6,399 nucleotides of DNA, taken from NCBI GenBank assembly GCA_001509335.1, contig LGGY01000182.1, positions 1 through 6,399 of the forward strand, read 5' to 3'. Position numbers and translations under genes: made by a program. Numbering within the stretch: position 1 is the first letter of the stretch; every line of letters starts with the position of its first letter. Below, in pieces: positions 1 through 5,472 of the stretch. Source of the stretch: Fidelibacterota bacterium 46_43. Its GTDB lineage: Bacteria > Fidelibacterota > Fidelibacteria > Fidelibacterales > Fidelibacteraceae. The notes under the pieces were generated by a model, which had not been told where the DNA came from, searched no databases, and saw nothing but the letters and a program-made list of their open reading frames with translations.

Positions 1-353
1 TTACAGGCATAAAGTTCGGCTCCGGCATCGGAGAGCATTTCAATGAATTCACCTACCGGGGGGATATCCAGTTTTTCCATCTCTTTTTTCATTTTATGGG
101 TAGCAAAGGCAGATATCCCGGGAATTATTCCCAGCAAAGAGGGCATGTGCATAGCCGGATTTCCAACTGTCGCCACCTTAATTTTGTCTGCCTTCTTCTT
201 CATGATAGCTTCAAGACCAAAAAACGTAAAAAAGACGGTGGTTTCGATGCCTTCCATCCGGGCACCATTTGCCATGATAAGTCCTGGATAGACCCCATCC
301 AGAGACCCTTTGGAAATAACGATGGACACTTTTTTTATCTTTGATTCAGACAT
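1..353 (-). CDS. DsrE2/DsrE3-type (DsrE/DsrF/DrsH-like) sulfurtransferase, C-terminus cut by window edge
   Basis: A start codon at 353-351 opens a frame that stays open to the left edge, giving 117 residues of a protein whose end lies outside the window. It is preceded by AAGGAG five bases before the ATG. The N-terminus (KKVSIVISKGSLDGVYPGLIM) has the beta-strand and 'SKG-LD-YP-LI' pattern of the larger DsrE-like family (Pfam DrsE_2), followed by 'VFFTFFGLEAI' at about 40-50, 'GNPAMHMPSLLG' at 64-75 and the 'GAELYAC' motif at 111-117. In this family the cysteine of that last motif (Cys117) carries persulfide sulfur. Such proteins pass sulfane sulfur between carriers such as TusA, DsrC or rhodaneses in the cytoplasm. 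The gene follows the DsrC/TusE-like gene by 15 nt and is the fourth gene of the sulfur cassette. The family call is firm; the exact partner is inferred. The window edge is the only reason it looks short. Confidence 0.9.
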   Translation of the reverse strand, partial: MSESKIKKVSIVISKGSLDGVYPGLIMANGARMEGIETTVFFTFFGLEAIMKKKADKIKVATVGNPAMHMPSLLGIIPGISAFATHKMKKEMEKLDIPPVGEFIEMLSDAGAELYAC

Positions 354-368
354 AATCACTCCTTTTTC

Positions 369-683
369 TTAAACACATCCCTGGGGTTTTGGTAATCCAG
401 AAATTTTCGCTGCTTTTTTAGCAGGACCTTCAGGAAACAGGCGATACAGATCCTTGGTGGAAATACCACCGACTTTGTTCAAACGGCGTATGGTAGGTAC
501 CGTGCCATTTTCCTGGTAATCCTTCCGCATGAACCGGATAACCTTAAAATGCTCCTCTGTCAACTCAATGCCGATTTCTTTGGCAATAGCCCTGGCAACG
601 TCTTCATTCCACTGGGATGCATCGGTCATAAATCCTTCCGCATCCACGTCTACAGATACATTTCCTATCTTTTTTTCAGTCAT
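369..683 (-). CDS. tusE: TusE/DsrC/DsvC-family sulfur relay protein, single-cysteine form
   Basis: This 104-residue protein has the normal length of the DsrC/TusE family. The hallmarks are 'GFMTDASQWNEDVARAIAKEIGIELTEEH' character at 17-45, 'IRFMRKDYQENGTVPTIRRL' at 49-68, and the C-terminal arm 'LYRLFPEGPAKKAAKISGLPKPQGCV'-type sequence at 79-104. The penultimate cysteine (Cys103, CysA) is present. The second arm cysteine of true DsrC, eleven residues earlier, is Ala92 here. This makes it TusE-like in chemistry: it can carry a persulfide on CysA but cannot form the CysA-CysB trisulfide that DsrC uses with DsrAB. The start overlaps the upstream gene's stop as ATGA (683-680), and AAAGGAG sits seven bases upstream, so translation is probably coupled. 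TusE of E. coli works in tRNA thiolation with TusBCD and MnmA, but none of these is visible. The neighbours suggest a role with the SQR-like flavoprotein and the DsrE protein. The symbol is a family-level choice. Confidence 0.93.
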   Translation of the reverse strand: MTEKKIGNVSVDVDAEGFMTDASQWNEDVARAIAKEIGIELTEEHFKVIRFMRKDYQENGTVPTIRRLNKVGGISTKDLYRLFPEGPAKKAAKISGLPKPQGCV

Positions 684-1252
684 GGTTTGACTCCTTTATT
701 TTTGATTGATTGATTGGTTGGTTGAGAACCAAGGGTTTTAAGTACAGAAAACAGGACATAAAGTGTTCGTTTTACTTCCGGCTGATTCAATTCCCGCAGC
801 AAACGGAAAAGAGAAATTTTCTCAGGTGCTTCCAAATCACCGGAAGTATATGCCATCAGCGCTTTATCGGCCATACCCTCTCCCTCTTTCAGCAGTTTGA
901 AGACCCCTTTCTTTTCCAATTCATCCATCTTTTCCAGGGTGGCATCAAACATATCCTTGGTTAAAGGCATGACATCATTGACAAAATCATTGACACTTTC
1001 CAGCTGTTCAAACAACCCAATGAGGGTCCTGGTGTTGCGGAGGAGTTTCTTGACGAGAAAAAGCAAATCCTCATAAGAAAAATAAACGGATACATCATCC
1101 AACTCCTGCACGGCTGTCTGGAAAAGGTCTGATACGACAGGCGTCAAATCCTCTTTCAACTCCTGTAATTCTTCCTGCCTCCGCCGGGTTATCATCACCT
1201 GTTCTGTCAGGAAATCCAGTTTTTCGTGGATTTTCTCCAGTTCTTTGTTCAT
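680..1252 (-). CDS. DUF1641 domain-containing protein
   Basis: This is a 190-residue, highly charged and apparently all-helical soluble protein with no signal peptide, transmembrane segment or cysteine. The N-terminal part (about 1-37) is a probable coiled coil rich in Glu, Lys and Arg. The C-terminal half, from about 113 ('GVFKLLKEGEGMADKALMAY') to 'SLFRLLRELNQPEVKRTLYVLFSVLKTLG' character at 147-175, matches the DUF1641 core, where helices end in a 'PEV+R-L--L---LK-LG' pattern. The biochemical function of DUF1641 is not established, but the family is repeatedly found beside SQR-like flavoproteins and in formate dehydrogenase loci. Here it sits 11 nt after the SQR-like gene. The chosen start at 1252 has AGGGAGG with a five-base spacer. 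An in-frame ATG at 1267 would add MREDD and overlap the upstream stop as ATGA, but has a poor ribosome site. The last 15 or so residues are a low-complexity polar tail encoded partly by a tetranucleotide repeat. Confidence 0.9.
   Translation of the reverse strand: MNKELEKIHEKLDFLTEQVMITRRRQEELQELKEDLTPVVSDLFQTAVQELDDVSVYFSYEDLLFLVKKLLRNTRTLIGLFEQLESVNDFVNDVMPLTKDMFDATLEKMDELEKKGVFKLLKEGEGMADKALMAYTSGDLEAPEKISLFRLLRELNQPEVKRTLYVLFSVLKTLGSQPTNQSIKNKGVKP
702..725. repeat. Tetranucleotide microsatellite inside the DUF1641 gene
   Basis: Six consecutive four-base units occur here: ttga three times, ttgg twice, then ttga. On the coding strand they read as TCAA/CCAA units and encode part of the polar C-terminal tail (SQPTNQSIK). 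Four-base units in a coding region change frame when one is gained or lost. Slippage would therefore alter the last dozen residues and move the stop codon that overlaps the start of the DsrC/TusE gene. The repeat is short, so phase variation is only a possibility. Confidence 0.6.
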
Positions 1253-1257
1253 ATCAT

Positions 1258-1264
1258 CCTCCCT
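1258..1264 (-). promoter_or_regulatory. Shine-Dalgarno site that decides the DUF1641 start
   Basis: On the minus strand AGGGAGG is followed by a five-base spacer and the ATG at 1252. This near-perfect anti-16S match lies inside the extended reading frame that begins at the alternative ATG at 1267. It also overlaps the TGA stop of the SQR-like gene (1266-1264). It favours the inner start, while termination at the overlapping TGA puts ribosomes in place for re-initiation. Confidence 0.75.
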
Positions 1265-2493
1265 CATCGGATCTTTCCCGCCATATTCATCTGGGCTTCG
1301 ATGGGCATTTCACCGCCTTTGATCAGAATATTCCAATAAACCCAGCGAAACATCATTTTTCCCCAATGATTCATTTTGGTTTCTTCCAGGAGGGAAAAGG
1401 GTCCAATGCCTGGCAGGGGGTATTTTCCCGGCAGGGGTTCCACATCGTAATTAAAATCGATGAGCATGCCTTTACCGAAGCCTGATTCAATAAAACAGTT
1501 GGCGTGACCGTCGAAATCTTCCTTCAACGGAAGTCCGTCAATGGCCCGCAACAGATTTTCCTGGAGGATTTCAGCTTGAAAATGGGCTACTGCTCCTGCT
1601 TTGGAACTGGGAAGATTAGTGGCATCCCCTATAACAAAGACATTCTCCCACTCTTTGGATTGAAGAGTTTTCGGGTGGGTTGGAACAAAATTCAGTTCGT
1701 CCCCCATACCGGAGCGTTCAATCACCGGATCCCCCATATTGGTGGGAATGGTAACCAGCAAATCATAATCCACCTCTTTTCCATCCCAGGAACGGATTTT
1801 GTTGGCTTTTGAATCCACGGACCCTGTACTAAACTCCGGTACAAGGTTGATATTTTTTTTCTGGAGAAAATCTCCCAAAACCTGAGCAGCACGAGGTTTT
1901 GTAAAGGCCCCCGGGAGAGGGGTGACGAAAGTCAGATCCACCTGATCCCGGATTCCTTTCTCTGTAAACCACCAATCCGCCAGGAAAAGGAATTCCAAGG
2001 GTGCCACGGGACACTTAATAGGCATTTCGGTGATATTCAGCACCAGTTTTCCCCCCTGCCAAAACTTGAGGAATTTTTGCAGATTACAGGCACCTTCCAG
2101 AGTGTAGAAATCGAAAATATTCTTATACCACCCGTCACCTTTGAGTCCTTCTGTTTCATCGGGATTAATCTGTGTTCCGGTGGCAATAATCAAAAAATCA
2201 TAGCTTAATACCTGCCCGTTTTTAAGTTTCACCCGGTTCTGTTCCGGTTCGATGACCTCAATATCTGACATGATCAGTTCGACATCTGACGGGATAAAAT
2301 CCCGTTTTGGCTTGACCACATCATTCCTTTTGTAAATATTGAAAGGGATAAATAAGAGTCCAGGCTGATAATAATGTTCTTCTACCTTGTCCACCAGGGT
2401 GATTTTCCATTCTCCCTTATCCAGCTGTTTGACCAGCTTATTGGCCATCATTGTCCCCGCTGTTCCGGCACCCAAAATCAACAATTTTTTCAT
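1264..2493 (-). CDS. Sulfide:quinone oxidoreductase-like FAD-dependent pyridine nucleotide-disulfide oxidoreductase
   Basis: This 409-residue flavoprotein belongs to the SQR/flavocytochrome-c sulfide dehydrogenase group. Numbering is from the ATG at 2493. The FAD-binding Rossmann motif 'LILGAGTAG' is at 5-13, the 'IIATGTQ' strand is near 102-108, and 'VFVIGDATNLPSSKAGAVAHFQA' character at 285-307 is the second FAD-contacting segment. Two cysteines sit where the redox pair of SQRs is expected: Cys161 in 'KCPVAPLE' and Cys333 in 'ANCFIESGFGKGMLIDF'. A third, Cys136, is at a less typical place. The aromatic and basic C-terminal stretch 'KMMFRWVYWNILIKGG' (about 379-394) looks like the amphipathic membrane anchor of SQRs. 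SQRs oxidise sulfide at the cytoplasmic membrane, reduce quinone and release polysulfide or persulfide. The start at 2493 was preferred over the ATG at 2529 because the family N-terminus begins right there and AGG lies seven bases upstream. True sulfide oxidation, rather than another disulfide or persulfide reaction, is inferred. Confidence 0.88.
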   Translation of the reverse strand: MKKLLILGAGTAGTMMANKLVKQLDKGEWKITLVDKVEEHYYQPGLLFIPFNIYKRNDVVKPKRDFIPSDVELIMSDIEVIEPEQNRVKLKNGQVLSYDFLIIATGTQINPDETEGLKGDGWYKNIFDFYTLEGACNLQKFLKFWQGGKLVLNITEMPIKCPVAPLEFLFLADWWFTEKGIRDQVDLTFVTPLPGAFTKPRAAQVLGDFLQKKNINLVPEFSTGSVDSKANKIRSWDGKEVDYDLLVTIPTNMGDPVIERSGMGDELNFVPTHPKTLQSKEWENVFVIGDATNLPSSKAGAVAHFQAEILQENLLRAIDGLPLKEDFDGHANCFIESGFGKGMLIDFNYDVEPLPGKYPLPGIGPFSLLEETKMNHWGKMMFRWVYWNILIKGGEMPIEAQMNMAGKIR

Positions 2494-2647
2494 AGATTGA
2501 CCTGCTTTTTTTACGTTATCAGTTATCATAATTTCTTATAACGGACATGTGATTTACACAACAAGAAACAGTTACGATTTAAAGGATTTTTTTAAAAAAC
2601 AGGGTAATTTTTTAGAAAACCGATGTTTAATTATGAACACATGTTAT
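2494..2647 (-). promoter_or_regulatory. AT-rich intergenic region, probable promoter region of the sulfur cassette
   Basis: This 154-bp gap between the upp stop and the SQR-like start is the longest non-coding stretch in the window and far richer in A+T than its surroundings. On the minus strand TATGAT (2529-2524) resembles a -10 box, with ATCACA 17 bases upstream as a weak -35; TATAAG slightly upstream is another -10 candidate. Two adjacent 20-base blocks (2620-2601 and 2600-2581) are imperfect copies of each other, each starting GTTTT and containing a long A run, and could bend DNA or act as an UP element. No convincing terminator for upp is visible. The promoter assignment is tentative because the vegetative consensus of the host is not known. 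Confidence 0.35.
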
Positions 2648-3274
2648 TTACTTTGTTCCAAAAATCCGGTCACCCGCATCTCCAAGTCCGGGAATGATAT
2701 ATCCATCCTCATTCAAATGATCATCCAGAGCAGCGGCATAGATTGTCACATTGGAAAAATGCTCATCCATATACTGAACCCCTTCCGGTGCAGCCACCAT
2801 GCACAGAGCTTTGATATTGGAACAGCCTTCTTCTGTCAGCATTTCGCATACCTTGGCCATGGAGTGTCCGGTTGCCAGCATGGGGTCAATGATCAGGGCA
2901 TCACGAATCTGAATATCATTATTGAATTTTTTGTAATATTCCACCGGATAGAGTGTTTCTTCATTGCGATAGAGTCCTACTACATTCACCCGGGCAGAGG
3001 GAATGAGGGCCAGCACGCCATCCAGCATCCCGAGCCCGGCCCGAAGGATAGGCACCACAGATATTTTCTTTCCTGAGATCCGCTCAGCCTGTGCTTTTCC
3101 CTGCCACGTCATTACACTCCGGGGTTCCAGAATCAGATCCCGGGTCGCTTCATAGGTAAGCATAATGGTTATTTCCTGGGTTAGTTGACGGAAATGAGAG
3201 ATACTTGTATCCAGCCTCCGTAAAAGTCCCAGTTTATGTTTGATCAGTGGATGATCTACAACCTGAAAACTCAT
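2648..3274 (-). CDS. upp: Uracil phosphoribosyltransferase (EC 2.4.2.9)
   Basis: This enzyme makes UMP from uracil and PRPP in pyrimidine salvage in the cytoplasm. The 208-residue length equals that of E. coli Upp. The N-terminus 'VVDHPLIKHKLGLLR' at 5-19 is the family signature. 'VPILRAGLGMLDG' lies at 74-86, and the PRPP-binding loop 'IIDPMLATGHSM' is at 128-139 with the acidic residue and glycine in place. The uracil-binding C-terminus 'YIIPGLGDAGDRIFGT' is at 192-207. The ATG at 3274 was chosen because GAGGA sits five bases upstream and the protein then starts like its homologues; a TTG twelve bases further upstream is in frame but would consume the ribosome site. It lies 69 nt after rsmI and may share its transcript. 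All expected motifs are present. Confidence 0.97.
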   Translation of the reverse strand: MSFQVVDHPLIKHKLGLLRRLDTSISHFRQLTQEITIMLTYEATRDLILEPRSVMTWQGKAQAERISGKKISVVPILRAGLGMLDGVLALIPSARVNVVGLYRNEETLYPVEYYKKFNNDIQIRDALIIDPMLATGHSMAKVCEMLTEEGCSNIKALCMVAAPEGVQYMDEHFSNVTIYAAALDDHLNEDGYIIPGLGDAGDRIFGTK

Positions 3275-3343
3275 AATCTTCCTCAATTTTTTTGAATGAT
3301 ACTCATTTTATGGCACGGAGTCATAATTTCTTTTTGACGCATG

Positions 3344-4030
3344 TTATTTTTTTACAGGTGGAGCTACAATCAACACAAATTCCCCTTTCACGGGATGATC
3401 CTGAAACCAGGACAGAGCTTCACTTACAGTACCCCTGAATAAGGTTTCATGAATTTTAGTCAGTTCCCGGCCAACCAGCAGATCCCGTTCCCCACAATAG
3501 ACCTGAATTTCTTCCAATAACTTGAGGATTCGGTGAGTGGATTCAAAGAGGACCGTCACATGGGCACGGTCTGCCAACTGTTGTAAGCGGGTCTGACGAC
3601 CTTTTTTATGGGGGAGGAATCCTTCAAAGGTGTACATATCCACAGGGAAATGACATACACTTAAGAGGGTAGTTACAGCAGATGGACCTGGAATAGGGAT
3701 GACAGGGATACCGGCTTTTACCGCTTCGCGAACCAGTCCATTACCCGGATCACTGATGACAGGTGTTCCGGCATCGGAAACCAGGGCCACCGTGTACCCT
3801 TGCTGAAGTAAATTCAAAATACCCGGGATACTTTTTTTTTCATTATGCTGATGGTGGGAAATAATTTTCTGAGGTGTCATACCATATTTATCCAAAAGAA
3901 TACGGGTAACACGGGTATCTTCACAGGCAACCACATCCACCTGTTTTAATGTTTTCACCGCACGGAAGGTGATATCTTCAAGATTTCCGATCGGCGTGGC
4001 CACAATGTAGAGTTTTCCATGTGACATCAT
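3344..4030 (-). CDS. rsmI: 16S rRNA (cytidine(1402)-2'-O)-methyltransferase RsmI, short form
   Basis: RsmI 2'-O-methylates C1402 in the decoding centre of 16S rRNA using S-adenosylmethionine. The tetrapyrrole-methylase fold is recognisable from 'LYIVATPIGNLEDITFRAV' at 7-25, 'ACEDTR' at 35-40, 'VALVSDAGTPVISDPG' at 81-96, 'IPGPSAVTTLLS' at 113-124, 'EGFLPHKKGRQ' at 136-146 and 'LFESTHRI' at 161-168. It ends with 'KGEFVLIVAPPVKK'. At 228 residues it is about 50 shorter than E. coli RsmI and lacks the C-terminal extension; the natural stop directly follows the catalytic domain, and no frameshifted remainder is visible downstream. Two consecutive ATGs (4030 and 4027) could start it. The ribosome site is weak: only GGA, five bases upstream of the first ATG. 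It is the first gene after the terminator of the lysine genes and so should have its own promoter within 4031-4068, but I see no strong one there. Confidence 0.96.
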   Translation of the reverse strand: MMSHGKLYIVATPIGNLEDITFRAVKTLKQVDVVACEDTRVTRILLDKYGMTPQKIISHHQHNEKKSIPGILNLLQQGYTVALVSDAGTPVISDPGNGLVREAVKAGIPVIPIPGPSAVTTLLSVCHFPVDMYTFEGFLPHKKGRQTRLQQLADRAHVTVLFESTHRILKLLEEIQVYCGERDLLVGRELTKIHETLFRGTVSEALSWFQDHPVKGEFVLIVAPPVKK

Positions 4031-4068
4031 TCAGATCCGGGTAAATATACAATATCCTGCATAAAAGA

Positions 4069-4100
4069 AAAAAGGCCGTCCATAGAAAGACGACCTTTTT
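4069..4100 (-). terminator. Rho-independent terminator of the lysine catabolism operon
   Basis: Two 12-base arms (4100-4089 and 4080-4069 in minus-strand order) flank an eight-base loop. On the minus-strand transcript they pair fully, using one U-G wobble; the same position would be a C-A mismatch if transcribed from the plus strand. The 3' arm runs into a T-rich tract (TTTTTTCTTTTA, ending near 4062). The hairpin lies 29 bases after the lat stop codon, as expected for termination of that operon before rsmI. Confidence 0.87.
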
Positions 4101-4128
4101 CGGGGTAGGGGGTGTAAAGTATAATCAA

Positions 4129-5442
4129 TCAGGTAAGCTTTTTCAAGGAAAGTCTGACTTTTTCTATACCATGGAGGATTTCATCCCGGCTTACAATCAG
4201 GTGGGGCCGGAAGCGGACCGATTTTTCGCCACATCCCAACATCAGGACCTTTTCCTTTTCCAGATCACTCAGAAACACATTTCTTGTTTTCTCATCTTTC
4301 AAGTCGAAAGCACACATGAGTCCTTTTCCCCGGGCATTTGAAACGAGTCCCGGAAAATCATCGGCAATCTTTTCCAGTTCACCCAGCAAAAATGCTCCCT
4401 GAATTCGGGCATTTTCCACCAGGTTTTCCTCTTTGATGATTTCGAGGATATAACCGAAGCGGACCATATCCACCAGATTACCGCCCCAGGTCGAATTGAT
4501 CCGGCTGGATTCAGCAAAAACATTTTTTTCTACCTCATCGATTCGGGGTCCGGCCAGAATCCCGCAGACCTGGCTTTTCTTTCCGAAGCTGATGATATCC
4601 GGTTTGACACCGTAGTGCTCATAGGCCCAGAACTTTCCCGTGAGTCCCACCCCGGTCTGGACTTCATCAAAAATCAGGAGAATTTCATGGTCGTCACAGA
4701 TTTTCCGAAGTTCACGGATAAATTCCGGCCGGAAGTGATTATCACCGCCTTCACCCTGAACAGGTTCCAGAATCAGGGCGGCAATCTCATCGGGATATTT
4801 CTCAATGGCCTGGTGGATTTGCTTCAGTGATTCAGATTCCGCTTTTTTTACCTTTTCCAGGTTATCATCATTCAAGGGGAAAATCATTTTGGGATTTAAA
4901 ACCCGGGGCCAGTCGAATTTTGGGAAATACTGGGTTTTCCGTGGATCGTGTGTATTGGTCATGGACAGGGTGTATCCGGTCCGTCCGTGAAAACACTGCT
5001 GAAAATGGATCACTTTGTACCCTTTGGGTTCTTTGTATCCTTTCTCAAAATTCTTCCGGACCTTCCAGTCAAAGGCGGTTTTCAAGGCATTCTCCACAGC
5101 CAGTCCACCTCCTTCAATAAAGAAGGCATGGGGAAGTTCTTTGGGGATGCCAATCCGGCTAAAAATTTCCAGAAACTCCGCCATTTCTTCTGAGTAGACA
5201 TCAGAATTCGTCGGTTTGTGAACCGCCAGTCTGCCCAATTCTTCTTGCTTAGCCACGAGTTTAGGATGATTGTATCCCACAGCCATGGAGGCAAACATGG
5301 AAAAGAAATCCAGATAACGATCGCCGTTCCGTTTATCTACCATCCAGGAACCCTGGGATTTTTCCAGATCTATCACCGGTTCCATACCATCAGCCAACAT
5401 ATGGCGAGCCAATACCTTCCGAACATCTTTTGCCTGAACCAT
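4129..5442 (-). CDS. lat: L-lysine 6-aminotransferase (EC 2.6.1.36)
   Basis: Lat is a class III PLP aminotransferase that moves the epsilon-amino group of lysine to 2-oxoglutarate, giving 2-aminoadipate 6-semialdehyde and glutamate. The 437-residue protein resembles Mycobacterium tuberculosis LAT (Rv3290c) over its whole length. Shared stretches include 'FHGRTGYTLSMTNT' at 151-164, 'FPKFDWPR' at 173-180, 'EPVQGEGGDNHFRPEF' at 226-241, 'LLIFDEVQTGVGLTG' at 255-269 with the PLP-ring aspartate, 'SFGKKSQVCG' at 285-294 holding the Schiff-base lysine (Lys288 or Lys289), 'RINSTWGGNLVDMVR' at 314-328 and 'VRFRPHLIVS' at 409-418. These separate it from ornithine, GABA and acetylornithine aminotransferases. 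GAGGA lies four bases before the ATG. It starts 30 nt after the ALDH7-type gene that would use its product and ends before a strong terminator. In some actinomycetes Lat feeds beta-lactam synthesis; the neighbour here points to catabolism instead. Confidence 0.95.
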   Translation of the reverse strand: MVQAKDVRKVLARHMLADGMEPVIDLEKSQGSWMVDKRNGDRYLDFFSMFASMAVGYNHPKLVAKQEELGRLAVHKPTNSDVYSEEMAEFLEIFSRIGIPKELPHAFFIEGGGLAVENALKTAFDWKVRKNFEKGYKEPKGYKVIHFQQCFHGRTGYTLSMTNTHDPRKTQYFPKFDWPRVLNPKMIFPLNDDNLEKVKKAESESLKQIHQAIEKYPDEIAALILEPVQGEGGDNHFRPEFIRELRKICDDHEILLIFDEVQTGVGLTGKFWAYEHYGVKPDIISFGKKSQVCGILAGPRIDEVEKNVFAESSRINSTWGGNLVDMVRFGYILEIIKEENLVENARIQGAFLLGELEKIADDFPGLVSNARGKGLMCAFDLKDEKTRNVFLSDLEKEKVLMLGCGEKSVRFRPHLIVSRDEILHGIEKVRLSLKKLT

Positions 5443-5472
5443 TTAGTCCTCACTTTCTCCGTTTATCATGTG

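Noticed and set aside
2494..2529. A 12-residue N-terminal extension of the SQR-like protein from the ATG at 2529.
   Set aside because: The family N-terminus begins directly with MKKLLILGAG at 2493. The upstream ATG has only a weak AAGAA ribosome site and lies at the candidate -10 box.
2548..2560. TGTG-N5-CACA inverted repeat upstream of the SQR-like gene, considered as a CRP/FNR or Rex operator.
   Set aside because: The half-sites are only four bases and the spacing is five, whereas CRP, FNR and Rex sites place comparable half-sites about eight bases apart.
2594..2621. A GGT...ACC hairpin followed by TGTTTTTT on the minus strand, considered as the upp terminator.
   Set aside because: Only three GC-containing pairs close it and the inner stem is broken by U-U mismatches, so the structure would be very weak.
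2549..3076. A 175-codon open frame on the plus strand opposite upp.
   Set aside because: It is wholly antisense to the well-matched upp gene plus the AT-rich gap, has no recognisable domain, and its composition follows from the upp codons on the other strand.
3283..3342. A 19-codon open frame between rsmI and upp on the minus strand.
   Set aside because: No Shine-Dalgarno sequence precedes it, and it has no recognisable features. Chance is the simplest explanation in an AT-rich gap.
4615..5197. Several overlapping plus-strand open frames of 60-97 codons opposite lat.
   Set aside because: All lie antisense to a complete Lat protein whose motifs match throughout. They have no ribosome sites or family resemblance.
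5443..5469. An eight-codon open frame (MINGESED) whose stop abuts the lat ATG, a possible leader peptide.
   Set aside because: It has no lysine codons, no ribosome site of its own and no attenuator hairpin. The 30-nt gap is explained by the lat ribosome site.
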